A DNA stretch of 64,000 bases from Treponema sp. UBA6988 (GCA_002448445.1 DJYC01000028.1:234-64233); one strand, 5' to 3'. Shown: positions 34,284 through 43,477, counted from the stretch's first letter. The notes: generated by a model from the letters alone, not told the origin. A program made the numbers and translations.

Positions 34284-36254
34284 TTATTTTCCTAAAAATT
34301 CTTTTATAAGGTTGAATGCCTTGTCCATCCATTCTTTTGGTGCAACAGTTACGCGCATTGCAAGCTGGCCGTTTTCCGTCCACAGGCGTACCAATATGCC
34401 GTTCTGTGCAAGGTAGTCCTTGAGCTTTTGCGTATCTATTGAATTGTCAAAATGAATGAAGACAAAGTTTGCGGCAGATTTGAAGGCCTTTACGTTTGCA
34501 AGGGTATTCATCTGGGCAATGAAGTTGTCCCTTATTTGGGCGGTTGTCTTTGTAAGGTTGTCGTAATAGGCCTTGTCCTGCAAAGCGGCGACTGCTGCCT
34601 TTCTGCCGAGGTTGCTTACGCGGAAGGGGTTAAGGTCAAGCTTGAAGACCTGCTTTGCCATTGGTGCGCACAGTCCGTAGCCAATGCGGACTCCTGCAAG
34701 GCCATAGAGCTTGGAGAAAGTGCGGCAGAAGACAACGTTGTTGTAGGAGTTCAAGAGGTGCTTTGCGTCGATTTTTTCGGAAGAGAAGCCAAGGTATGCT
34801 TCGTCTATGATTACTAGAGAAGACGGGTTTTGCTTTACGATTTTTTCAACGTCGGTCTGGCTCATGACTGCGCCGGTGGGGTTGTGGGGTGTCGTAATTA
34901 CGATGATTCTTGGGTTCGTTTCGCGGGCCTTTGAGAGGAGGCCTTTTACGTCAAATTCGTATGAATCTTTGCCGGGCTTGATTTCGTAGTATGCGGCCTT
35001 TGCAAAGTGGAGTTCCACTACGGATTTGTAGTAGTTCCATGCGGGGGCGGAAATGAGAACAGTGTCGTCCTTGTTGAGTACAAGGGTCATTATTGTTTTG
35101 ATAACGTCGGAGGAGCCTGAGTGGACAAAAATGTTGTCTGTGGGAAGGTCAAGCATTTTTGAGACTTCAAGGGCAAGCTCGTCTTCGCGGGTAAGGTCGT
35201 AAAGGCACAAATCTTCCATTTTGGCATTGTGGAAGACTTCAAGGCATTTTGGGGATGCACCGAAGAGGTTTTCGTTTACGTGCATGCGGCCTGTAAGCTG
35301 CTCTGTTGAGACTACTGAGTATTGCTTAACGTCTGTGTAGTTTGAAAGGTAGGAGATGCGCTGGGTGCTGTTTACGAATTCTTCTTCCTGAAAGAACTGG
35401 TTTACAAATTCCTTAAAGCTTGGGTTGAATTCGATGATTTCTTCCGTTGTGTCAAATTCCTTACATTCGGCATCTGTTGTCTTGCGGATTTTCATGTTGA
35501 GTACGTCGATGTGCTTTGCATAGAAGTGGTCCCAAAGCATGTACTTCATTTCCGGGTCGTAGTATTCCTTAACCATAAGGTCTTTGAAGGTGTCGGAAAA
35601 GTCTTTGCGCCAGAATGATTCGCCTATGATGTACCAGCTTTTTTCACCGCCGCGCTTTACTTCGCGCATGTAGCCGTTTTTGTCAAAAGTCTTTACGCAG
35701 TCTTCATTGATGAATTCATCAGAATATTTGGCGGCATAGTATGAGTCGTAAACGTAGTCGCGGTAAACGTTGTGGGCAAACCAGTTGTCCGAGCAGCAGA
35801 TGTAGGAATTCTTTATGTAGTCTTTTGCGGCATACAAAGAGGATATGTTATTTTTTTCCTGCCATTCTTCGTTGTCGATTACAATCAGCTCTGGATATTT
35901 TTTTGCCATTTCGTAGTATTTTTCTTTTAGGTAGCCTACGACGATTACGATTTCTTTGATTCCTGCATCGTGCATCTGCTTAATCTGGCGCTCAACCATT
36001 GTGTCGCCCTTTATTTCAAAGAGGCCTTTGGGGAGGTAGTTGGAAAGGGGCATGCATCTTCTGGAGCGGCCTGCCGCCATAATGATTGCATTGTCTACTT
36101 TATAGGGGGCAAGAGCTTCGTAGCCTGAGTCGGTAATTTTGCTGCCGTTTGTCCAGCCGTTCTTTTGGCAAGTCTGTTTGAGTTCATCTGAAAAAGATGT
36201 GGTGTCGTTCCTTTTGTGGACTGCATACAAATATTCAAATTCCTGTTCGGTCAT
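34284..36254 (-). CDS. LicC-type cytidylyltransferase fused to aminotransferase (PntC-like)
   Basis: A 656-residue three-part protein. Residues ~1-52 look like a small winged-helix (ITDSGYEALAPYKV at its end). Residues ~54-290 are a nucleotidyltransferase with IIMAAGRSRRCMPLSNYLPK, the LicC/choline-phosphate cytidylyltransferase signature. Residues ~320-656 are a fold-I PLP aminotransferase: TTPHNPTGAVMS, IIDEAYLGF and the PLP Lys in RTFSKLYGLAGVRIGYG. PntC from Treponema denticola, described for activation of 2-aminoethylphosphonate with CTP, has this cytidylyltransferase-transaminase layout. That makes CMP-aminoethylphosphonate a candidate product; CDP-choline or CDP-ethanolamine is the alternative. 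Phosphonate genes pepM and ppd are not in the window. It lies between the YidC-sulfatase pair and the CDP-glycerol transferase. Confidence 0.78.
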   Translation of the reverse strand: MTEQEFEYLYAVHKRNDTTSFSDELKQTCQKNGWTNGSKITDSGYEALAPYKVDNAIIMAAGRSRRCMPLSNYLPKGLFEIKGDTMVERQIKQMHDAGIKEIVIVVGYLKEKYYEMAKKYPELIVIDNEEWQEKNNISSLYAAKDYIKNSYICCSDNWFAHNVYRDYVYDSYYAAKYSDEFINEDCVKTFDKNGYMREVKRGGEKSWYIIGESFWRKDFSDTFKDLMVKEYYDPEMKYMLWDHFYAKHIDVLNMKIRKTTDAECKEFDTTEEIIEFNPSFKEFVNQFFQEEEFVNSTQRISYLSNYTDVKQYSVVSTEQLTGRMHVNENLFGASPKCLEVFHNAKMEDLCLYDLTREDELALEVSKMLDLPTDNIFVHSGSSDVIKTIMTLVLNKDDTVLISAPAWNYYKSVVELHFAKAAYYEIKPGKDSYEFDVKGLLSKARETNPRIIVITTPHNPTGAVMSQTDVEKIVKQNPSSLVIIDEAYLGFSSEKIDAKHLLNSYNNVVFCRTFSKLYGLAGVRIGYGLCAPMAKQVFKLDLNPFRVSNLGRKAAVAALQDKAYYDNLTKTTAQIRDNFIAQMNTLANVKAFKSAANFVFIHFDNSIDTQKLKDYLAQNGILVRLWTENGQLAMRVTVAPKEWMDKAFNLIKEFLGK

Positions 36255-36315
36255 AGTTTTGTTCTCCTGTATATTTAAGGCATAAAGATGCCCTTATATT
36301 CTACTCCTATTTTAA

Positions 36316-39039
36316 TTAGTTTTCAATATTAGCTTCTGTCCAGCTGGATGCCTTAAAAACGTCGTCTTTTACACGCCACCATTGGTTTTTGCGGACCGGG
36401 AAGGTGTAGTCGCCCTGCATTAGCCAGGCCTGATGCACGTCACTTGAGCTTATTATAACGCCGTCTTTTTTTATGGAAGAAGTGTCCAGCGGTATTTTTT
36501 TGTTTGTAAATGGATTTACCGGGGCTTCTACGATTCCATTCAGGGCAATGGAAGGCACGTCTCCGTTTGTCATGAAGGTCCCGTCGGTTTTTAGGGGGCC
36601 TGTCTGGTTAAAGTCTTTTACCATAAGCAGGGGGTGGAAATGTCCGCGGCCAGTGTACCTGTCGCCGGCAATTTTTTCGTCCAGGGCATCGTCTTTTTCC
36701 ATGCAGTCTTCGTAACTTGCACGGCTGTGGTCAGCTGCGATTATGATGCGGGTATTGTCGTAAACGCCTTGCTGCTTTAGGTAGTCAAGCCACTTTGCAA
36801 TCTGTTTGAATGCCGCCATGTTGGTATGGTAGGCTTCTTCATTTTTAAAGCGGCTCTGTCCCTTGTTTGTAATTTTTTCTGAAGGAACATAGTCTGGTGC
36901 CTGCATGAATGTGGATGAGTGGGTAAGTTCATTTACAATGCAAATGTAAGAGCCAGAGTTTGTTTCTTCCGTCTGGGTTAGCTGGGGAAGGAATGAGAGA
37001 GGCGCGTAGTTGTCTATTATGTTTGTGTAAGATGTAACGTTGTCGTCTGTGTTCCAGTACTTTCCCTGCTGATAGATTATTTCCCTTACTATTGCGGGGC
37101 TTGTGCGGAAAAAGCTAAAGAAGAGCATGTTGCGCTTTAAGAGTTTTTCCGTGTTGTCAAGTCCGGAAGATTCGCGGTGGGATTTGTACCAGGCGCTTGA
37201 ATATTTGCCGATTGTCTGGTAGCCGGAAATTTTTGGGTAGGGGTCTGTTATTGTAAGGTCTGCATAGGCATTGTAGTTTGCCCAGGACGGGTCTGTTATG
37301 CTTGCGGAAAAGTCTGCCTGTTCTGTAAAAATGCGTGGCAAAAGCAGCAGGGCTTCGTTGTTCTTTTTGTAGAGAAGTTCATTTTTTCTTTTGTTCATCT
37401 CCAGGGGGGCATATTCGTAGCCGCCGTAAACAAGGGGGGCACCCATGAGCGTGTGGCCGTTAAAAGAGAGAGTGTTCTTGTAAAGGGTAAAGCCGGAGAA
37501 GGATTCGTTAAAAGAAGGGTCTTCTCTGAACATTTCTTCTGCATACTGGTTTTCTGAGCGGTCAAGCATAAAGACTATGACGTTCTGCTTGTTTTTTGAG
37601 AGCTTAAAAATCGGTTCTATTTTTGCAGATTCAGTTCCGCTTATCTGGAGGAATTCCTTGTACTGCTTTTGAATTGTTGCTGTATTGATGAGGGCAAGGA
37701 GCGTAACGGAGCATATTAAAAGAGAAAGTGCGCTGCAGTGGATTTTTGCCTTCTTGAATGGAATTGTAAAGACTATTGCAAGAAGCAGGGCTGCCAGTAC
37801 AAAAAGGTTAAGCAGGCTTGGCATGGAAATAGTCCTGAAATTTACCGCGTTTAGGAAGGTGAGTGTTGCGGAAATGTCTCCGTAGTTCAGCATAAAGAAG
37901 AATGAATTTACAATGGCACTTGCGGCTATCCAGCACATAAATGCTGAAAGAAGAGTCTGGATCTTCTTGTTGAAGAGGAAGTAGACACACAAAGGCCAGA
38001 AGAGGAAGAATCCTGCTGACTGGATTAAAACCGTCTTTATGTAAAAGAGGGGATTTGGGTGTTCGCCGAGCCCTGAAAATTCAATTGGGGAAGAGGAAAC
38101 CAAGGCTGCCGGAATGGAAAGGCCTGCAAGTACAAAAAGCAGTACGCATGACAGGATGTAGAGGGAATTCCTTGTTTTTGTTGATTCAGCAAGAACTTTG
38201 AGGGGACCTCCGATAAGTTTGTTTGCAAAACGGATAAAGACCGGGGCTAGGAATATGCAGGCGAAAGCAAGCATTGCCACCAGGGTGTAGGAGAATTTTA
38301 TCTTTAGTCCAAACAATATATAGGCAAGGAGTATTACGCAGATTGCACAGCACAGAATCCAGAATTTCTTGAGGGGATTCTTGAGCTTGTAGAAGATGTT
38401 TTTTACCAAGCTGAATATGTTGTTGAAGGTCCAGTAGAGAACAAGACCTGCCGGGGAGTCGTAGAGGACTACGAGGAAGACAGCCGCCATTATGTAAATC
38501 TGAAGCTTTTCCCTAAGGCCGTGTCCCTTTGAATATATTGCGCCGGAGATGCAGTTTATCAGCGTCATTGCGATTGGCAAGATGTTTACGGAAAATGCCC
38601 CTATTGAAAACAAGGCGTCCGGGGCACCCATGTCGCGGATAAAGAGGAAGCTTTCCCCGTTCAGGTCGCTAAGGTGAGAAAGATAGCTGTAAGCGGCAAG
38701 GAAGAAGGGAACCTGAATTAAAAGACCGAATGATGAGCGGAGAGCCATAATTGGGCTGTAGTGGTGCTGACGGTAGAAAGTGGACGTCATCATGTAGCGT
38801 TCGTCGCCAGAAAATGCCTTTTTTATGCGGTCAAGGCCGCTTTTCATCTTTGCCTGTTTTTCGCGCTCAACTTCCTGCCAGTGTTCAGCAACGGCATAAA
38901 GCGGAAGACAAAGGATTGTAATTCCAACGGAAACACAGATAACTGCCAGTCCTTCGTTGTGGAAGAATTTTTTGGAAATAGCATAGATGATTTCTATTAT
39001 TGTATAGAGGGGATAGATTATTAGATTGTATAGCAGCAT
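36316..39039 (-). CDS. YidC-like domain fused to LTA synthase/sulfatase-type domain (paralogue C)
   Basis: A 907-residue paralogue. The YidC-like part has VGITILCLPLYAVAE, with Thr41 at the groove-arginine position, a basic cytoplasmic hairpin (KSGLDRIKKAFSGDERYM), and YDSPAGLVLYWTFNN. A polytopic middle follows. The catalytic domain has FMLDRS (metal Asp), NGHTLMG (Thr), NELTHSS in place of the THEP seen in the others, and AADHS in place of ADHG. It begins two bases after the stop of paralogue D behind a GGAGAA site, so the pair are co-translated. The LicC-aminotransferase fusion follows 61 bases later. The variant His and DH surroundings may reflect a different substrate. Confidence 0.8.
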   Translation of the reverse strand: MLLYNLIIYPLYTIIEIIYAISKKFFHNEGLAVICVSVGITILCLPLYAVAEHWQEVEREKQAKMKSGLDRIKKAFSGDERYMMTSTFYRQHHYSPIMALRSSFGLLIQVPFFLAAYSYLSHLSDLNGESFLFIRDMGAPDALFSIGAFSVNILPIAMTLINCISGAIYSKGHGLREKLQIYIMAAVFLVVLYDSPAGLVLYWTFNNIFSLVKNIFYKLKNPLKKFWILCCAICVILLAYILFGLKIKFSYTLVAMLAFACIFLAPVFIRFANKLIGGPLKVLAESTKTRNSLYILSCVLLFVLAGLSIPAALVSSSPIEFSGLGEHPNPLFYIKTVLIQSAGFFLFWPLCVYFLFNKKIQTLLSAFMCWIAASAIVNSFFFMLNYGDISATLTFLNAVNFRTISMPSLLNLFVLAALLLAIVFTIPFKKAKIHCSALSLLICSVTLLALINTATIQKQYKEFLQISGTESAKIEPIFKLSKNKQNVIVFMLDRSENQYAEEMFREDPSFNESFSGFTLYKNTLSFNGHTLMGAPLVYGGYEYAPLEMNKRKNELLYKKNNEALLLLPRIFTEQADFSASITDPSWANYNAYADLTITDPYPKISGYQTIGKYSSAWYKSHRESSGLDNTEKLLKRNMLFFSFFRTSPAIVREIIYQQGKYWNTDDNVTSYTNIIDNYAPLSFLPQLTQTEETNSGSYICIVNELTHSSTFMQAPDYVPSEKITNKGQSRFKNEEAYHTNMAAFKQIAKWLDYLKQQGVYDNTRIIIAADHSRASYEDCMEKDDALDEKIAGDRYTGRGHFHPLLMVKDFNQTGPLKTDGTFMTNGDVPSIALNGIVEAPVNPFTNKKIPLDTSSIKKDGVIISSSDVHQAWLMQGDYTFPVRKNQWWRVKDDVFKASSWTEANIEN

Positions 39040-39041
39040 AT

Positions 39042-41735
39042 TTATTCTCCAAACGGGAAAATTTGTTTCCAGTTTTCGTTTTTTGTTATGTCTCCGCTTA
39101 CCGTATACCAGTCGTCATTAGAAATAATCAACTTTGTATGGTCACGGTTACGCGTACTTTCTGCATTTGGGTGACAAATTTTTACGAATTCATCTTTGTT
39201 GGGAAGGTCGTATTCAAGGCCGGTAAATGGATTTTTTGCATTCGGGAAAATGTCTTTTGTTGCAATTGCCGGTGTGTCTGCATTTGTCATGAAAGAGAAG
39301 TCCTTTGTAAGGTGAATCCCGTCCGGGCTGGGGCGGCGGTCGTTAAAGTCTTTTACGATAAGGCTTGCAGTTACGCTTTCCTTTGGATAGGGTGGTTTGT
39401 CTGACTTTTCAAATTTGCCTGTATCAATGTAAGTTCCGTGGTCAGAGACTATGATGATGCGGGTATTGTCGTACAGGTCGTTTTCTTTTAGCCAGTCAAA
39501 GAATTTTGCATAGCAGCGCAAGGTTCCTGCCTGAGTGTTGTACTGGGCGTTTTTTGCCCATTTTGAAGGCCCTGTCTGCGTAACATCTTTTACCGGTATG
39601 TAGTCCGGGTACTGAAGCCTGCTGGGTTCATGGGTTGAAAGGTTGTCTATCATGGTGAAGGTGCTTTTTTCTGCTGAACCGTCAAACATTTCCGGGAAAT
39701 AGATGAGGCATGAATAGTTGTCTATGAACTGGGAGAAGTGGTCTTTGCGGCCGTTTGCATTCCACCAGCGTTTGTGATGAACCAGGCGCCTTAAAACTGG
39801 CGGGAATGTTTTAAAAATGCTGAACATAATGAAGTTGTGCTTTATGCTTTCGCTTATGTAATTGGTCTTTTCTATGCCGTTTTGTTCATACCAATAGTCT
39901 GAGTATAGGCCGGTCGTTAAAACACGGTTTATGTCCGGATAGTCTTTGTACATGTCGGTAACAGGTTCTTTGCCAAAATTTTCGTAGGGCATGTCGGAAA
40001 CAGTTGCTTCCCAGCCGTTTTCCATAAAAGTGACTGGCATGGAAAGGATGGATTCGTTGTGCTTTTTCTGCAAAGTTTCTGTGTCCCTTTTGTTCATCTC
40101 TGCCGGAGTAAAGCTGTAGCCGCCAAAAATTCCCGGTACGCCAACCATTGTAAGCGAACCAAAAGAAACGGTGTTAGGATAGAAGACAAAGCCATCAAAA
40201 TGTTCTACAAGTTCTGGCTTTTCTTCAAACACTTCGTCGATGAGCGGAGAAAAGAGCCTGTCCTGCATAAATACAATTACGTTTTTACCAGTTTTGGAAA
40301 GATGGTATACCGGTTCAATCTTGGAAATTGTCTGCTTTTTTTCCATATTCAGGTAGGCCTTGCTTACAATTGAAATATTGCGCAAAGAAACGGTCGCCAG
40401 ACAGATTGCTGTAATGATAAAGATGGGCGAAAGCACTTTGGATTTTTTTGTAAGCACAAAAACTATGGCCGCAAAAGCTATAAGAGCAATAAGGGCATTC
40501 AATGCGATTTGCCACAATGGTGCCGAGAAGAACTGCGCTTCCATGAAGTCAAGGTTTTCGGTAAGCGGTCCGTATGAGCCGGTAAAGGCAAAGTTGTTCA
40601 CGAGTGCATATACGGCAAGGAATGCGGCCATAAGAGTTAGAAGCTTCTTTATCTTTTTTCCGAACAAGGCATAAAAGCAGACCGGCCAAAATAAGTAGAA
40701 GCCAAGTCCCTGGTAAAAGGCTATCCTTAGGAAGATGAAGGGAGACGTGTATTTGTCTACGTAGCAGAATTCCTGGGGTTCACTTTCTATAAGAATGGAT
40801 GGAATTGTAAGGCCAGTTAAAAGGGCTATTGTGAGTGAAGAGAAAATGAATATGCAGAGCCTTGTCTTTGGGGAGCGGTCTATGTCCGTAAGCAAATTGT
40901 CCAAAAGCCAGTTTACAGCTTTGATGATTAAAGGAGCTGCCGCGATGATGATGCAGATTAGGGCAAGCATTGCTCGGAGTTCGATTTTTCGCTTTTGCAT
41001 TGCAAAGATGGCTACAAGTATGCCACAGATGCATGATGCAAGCGCTATTCTGTAAAGTACTTTTGCCGGATTCTTGAATTTGTAGAAGACGTTTTTTACC
41101 AATGAAAGCAGGTTGTTCATGGTCCAATACATTACAAGTCCAGCCGGGGAATTGTAGAGTATTACAAGAAAGACAAGTGCAGAAACATAAATCTGAATCT
41201 TCTCGCGTTTGTCTTTGTGGCCGTATGAATAAATGGCGCCGGAAACGCAGTTGATTATAGTCATTGCAATGGGAAGAACATTCACTGTGAATGAACCTAT
41301 GGAAAACATTGCGTCTGGGCTGCCCATATCCCTTATGAACAGAAATTTTACTCCGTTAAGGTTTGGAAGGTGGGATAAAAATGAATATGCCGCCATAAAA
41401 AATGGAATCTGAATCAAAAGTCCGAATGAAGAGCGAAGGGCCATAATCGGGTGGTAATGGTGTTGGGAATAAAAAGCGTTCAGCATCATGAATTGCTCGT
41501 CGCCCCTGAATGCTTTTTTTATGCGCTTAACGCCAGGTCGCATGCTGTCTTCCAGAATTCTTTCTTTTTCCTGCCAAGATTCGGCTATTATGTACAGTGG
41601 AAGGCAGCAAAGCGTTACGACAAAACTTAGTCCTATTACAGAAATTCCCGAACTTCTCGTTAGTTCTTCAAAAAAAAGGTAAAAAATTTCAAGAATTTGT
41701 TTTATAGGATAAATTACTAAATAATAGAAAAGCAT
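39042..41735 (-). CDS. YidC-like domain fused to LTA synthase/sulfatase-type domain (paralogue D)
   Basis: An 897-residue paralogue at the head of the second fusion operon. The YidC-like part has FVVTLCCLPLYIIAE (Thr41 where insertases have Arg), then a charged hairpin and YNSPAGLVMYWTMNN. The catalytic domain has FMQDRL (metal Asp), GSLTMVG (Thr), NLSTHEP and VSDHG. It is most like paralogue C, and the two look like a tandem duplication that has diverged. The predicted promoter places +1 on the A of the ATG, so the transcript should be leaderless. Downstream in the operon lie paralogue C, the LicC-aminotransferase fusion and the CDP-glycerol transferase. The likely active-site face is periplasmic. 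Confidence 0.8.
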   Translation of the reverse strand: MLFYYLVIYPIKQILEIFYLFFEELTRSSGISVIGLSFVVTLCCLPLYIIAESWQEKERILEDSMRPGVKRIKKAFRGDEQFMMLNAFYSQHHYHPIMALRSSFGLLIQIPFFMAAYSFLSHLPNLNGVKFLFIRDMGSPDAMFSIGSFTVNVLPIAMTIINCVSGAIYSYGHKDKREKIQIYVSALVFLVILYNSPAGLVMYWTMNNLLSLVKNVFYKFKNPAKVLYRIALASCICGILVAIFAMQKRKIELRAMLALICIIIAAAPLIIKAVNWLLDNLLTDIDRSPKTRLCIFIFSSLTIALLTGLTIPSILIESEPQEFCYVDKYTSPFIFLRIAFYQGLGFYLFWPVCFYALFGKKIKKLLTLMAAFLAVYALVNNFAFTGSYGPLTENLDFMEAQFFSAPLWQIALNALIALIAFAAIVFVLTKKSKVLSPIFIITAICLATVSLRNISIVSKAYLNMEKKQTISKIEPVYHLSKTGKNVIVFMQDRLFSPLIDEVFEEKPELVEHFDGFVFYPNTVSFGSLTMVGVPGIFGGYSFTPAEMNKRDTETLQKKHNESILSMPVTFMENGWEATVSDMPYENFGKEPVTDMYKDYPDINRVLTTGLYSDYWYEQNGIEKTNYISESIKHNFIMFSIFKTFPPVLRRLVHHKRWWNANGRKDHFSQFIDNYSCLIYFPEMFDGSAEKSTFTMIDNLSTHEPSRLQYPDYIPVKDVTQTGPSKWAKNAQYNTQAGTLRCYAKFFDWLKENDLYDNTRIIIVSDHGTYIDTGKFEKSDKPPYPKESVTASLIVKDFNDRRPSPDGIHLTKDFSFMTNADTPAIATKDIFPNAKNPFTGLEYDLPNKDEFVKICHPNAESTRNRDHTKLIISNDDWYTVSGDITKNENWKQIFPFGE

Positions 41736-41741
41736 AGGAAT

Positions 41742-41770
41742 ATTATAGTAGTTTTTATTTTCACGTGCAA
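41742..41770 (-). promoter_or_regulatory. Promoter with predicted +1 on the start codon of YidC-sulfatase D
   Basis: On the minus strand TTGCAC, 17 bases, TATAAT. Seven bases after the -10 box is 41735, the A of the ATG. No Shine-Dalgarno site is present, so a leaderless mRNA is predicted. Confidence 0.6.
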
Positions 41771-41856
41771 GCGAGGCTTTGGTTAGGCAATATTTTGCAA
41801 AAAAAATTGCGCATTTGTGTCAGTTTTTGAATTTTTAGGGGCTATATATAGTATGG

Positions 41857-42912
41857 ATGGAAAATATGAAAAAAATATTTTTGGTTTTGATGCAAGTTAT
41901 TTTGCTTGCCTTTTGCTTTGGCGGATGTTCGCTCGGTGATGCGGAGGGTGAATCAAGTAATTCGGAAAGAAGAAGGGGGACCGGCAGGGAGCTTGGCAGC
42001 AGGCAGAAGCTTAGGGTTGCAAACTGGAATGTCCAGACCTTTTTTGACAGTACGACGAGCGGTCTTGAATATGATGAATTCAAGAAAGACGGAAGCTGGG
42101 GGCAGGAAGCGTATACTGTGCGCCTTGAGCGTCTTTGCCAAGTTATAAAGGCTTTGGATGCGGACGTTTTTGTAATGGAAGAAATTGAAAACGAAGGCGT
42201 TATGATGGACATAAGCAATTTTTTGGCGGGGGAATGGGACAAGAAAAAGGTCTATGCCTACGGTTGCTTTGCAAAGGATTTTGGAGCTGCAATAGGTTGC
42301 GGCGTGCTTTCCCGCTGGCCCATAAGCGGATTAACCGTTCACGGGGTGGATTTCCGTAAGCAAAAGTCTGATATGCCAAGGATGAGGCCTCTGATGCAGC
42401 TTTCGGTTTGCAAGGGTAGCCGCATGCTTACACTTATGGTCAACCACTGGAAGAGCATGAGCGGGGGTGAAAATGCAACGGAGAAGTGGCGCAATGTTCA
42501 GGAGTCGGTTCTTTCGCGGAAGGTTGGGGAAGAGCTGGCTCTTGGCAAGGCTGTCTTGTGCTGCGGAGACTTTAACCGGGACATTGGAAAGTTCAAGAAG
42601 GGGACGGATAGCGGGACAATCCTTTTGCGGGAACTTGCTTTTGGAAAGCAAAATGACTTTGGGGTAGAGGTGCTAAGCCCCTGGTATGATTTTTCGCAAT
42701 CGCTTGTTGAGCCTGGAAGCTATTATTTTAACGGTGAGTGGTCTAGAATCGACCAGTTTTTTTATGCAGGTGATGCTGAAGTTGAATATTTTGAAGCTGC
42801 CGCCTCCGAACCATGGAGCGAAGGGGAAAGCAAAATCCCCAAGAAGTACAAGATTTGGAACGGAAGCGGCTTTAGTGACCATCTGCCGATAGTCTGCGAT
42901 GTGTCTTTTTAG
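41857..42912 (+). CDS. Endonuclease/exonuclease/phosphatase-family lipoprotein
   Basis: A 351-residue exported protein. The signal peptide ends LAFCFGGC, a lipobox-like site with Cys at ~27. The catalytic domain is of the EEP superfamily: VANWNVQTF (Asn for metal), MEEIEN (metal Glu), VNHWKS (His), CGDFNRD (Asp/Asn), and SDHLPIVC at the end. The family includes DNases, phosphodiesterases and sphingomyelinase-like phosphatases. Outer-surface or periplasmic nuclease activity is plausible, but the substrate is not known. It is a lone plus-strand gene whose stop overlaps the convergent lipoprotein gene by four bases. Confidence 0.82.
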   Translation: MENMKKIFLVLMQVILLAFCFGGCSLGDAEGESSNSERRRGTGRELGSRQKLRVANWNVQTFFDSTTSGLEYDEFKKDGSWGQEAYTVRLERLCQVIKALDADVFVMEEIENEGVMMDISNFLAGEWDKKKVYAYGCFAKDFGAAIGCGVLSRWPISGLTVHGVDFRKQKSDMPRMRPLMQLSVCKGSRMLTLMVNHWKSMSGGENATEKWRNVQESVLSRKVGEELALGKAVLCCGDFNRDIGKFKKGTDSGTILLRELAFGKQNDFGVEVLSPWYDFSQSLVEPGSYYFNGEWSRIDQFFYAGDAEVEYFEAAASEPWSEGESKIPKKYKIWNGSGFSDHLPIVCDVSF

Positions 42913-43397
42913 TACTTGTAGATGCCGTAGATTGTTGTTGCGTTCTTGGAAATCATCATTGCCAAGGTGTTCAAGATTGCGGTGGAGGAAGACAAGTCTA
43001 GTTTGATGCCGGAGCCGTCTTTTGCAGTGTTGTAGGTAAGGGTGCATTTTTTGCCGGATGCTTTCTGCATTGCTGTCTGAATGGCCTTGCAGCTGGATGT
43101 GAATTTGAGGATGGGCTGAATGCTTGATGAATCAGGTGCGCCTACAAAGGTGAATGAAGTTTCGCCGGTGTAAGAAGCGTCCAAAGCCTTGAAGCCTGCC
43201 TGTGCAAGGATTCCGCCAGCGTCGTCTGTGGGGCAGTTGTCGTACATTTTGATTGTGACTTTTTCGCCCTGCTGTTGACCGTCGCCTTGTGAGCTTCCGT
43301 CGCTGCTACCAGAAGAATTTGTGGTTGCGCAGCTTGAAAGGGCAAAAATGAAAGAGATAGCTGCTACTGCAGCCAGAACGAGTGTTGATTTCTTCAT
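42909..43397 (-). CDS. Small putative lipoprotein of unknown function
   Basis: A 162-residue protein with a clear lipoprotein signal (MKKSTLVLAAVAAISFIFAL, then SSC with the lipidated Cys at ~23). A Ser/Gly/Gln linker follows (residues ~25-47). The ~115-residue remainder (KVTIKMYDNCPTDDAG...) has no family I recognise. An AAGGAG site precedes the start and a promoter lies at 43449-43477. The Cys and SSG-rich linker indicate display on a membrane face. Gene real with good confidence; function unknown. Confidence 0.75.
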   Translation of the reverse strand: MKKSTLVLAAVAAISFIFALSSCATTNSSGSSDGSSQGDGQQQGEKVTIKMYDNCPTDDAGGILAQAGFKALDASYTGETSFTFVGAPDSSSIQPILKFTSSCKAIQTAMQKASGKKCTLTYNTAKDGSGIKLDLSSSTAILNTLAMMISKNATTIYGIYKY

Positions 43398-43448
43398 GAA
43401 AAAACTCCTTAAAGGGCATTGACATGGGAATGCTTAGACCTTTCTTAA

Positions 43449-43477
43449 ATTATAAGACCTTTGCTGTAATTTCGCAA
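43449..43477 (-). promoter_or_regulatory. Promoter of the small lipoprotein gene
   Basis: On the minus strand TTGCGA, 17 bases, TATAAT. The leader is about 45 bases and ends with an AAGGAG ribosome binding site. Confidence 0.5.

Noticed and set aside
36256..36315. Hairpin GGCAT-CTTT-ATGCC between paralogue C and the LicC fusion as a terminator
   Set aside because: The stem is only five pairs and no T-run follows; operon continuity is likelier.
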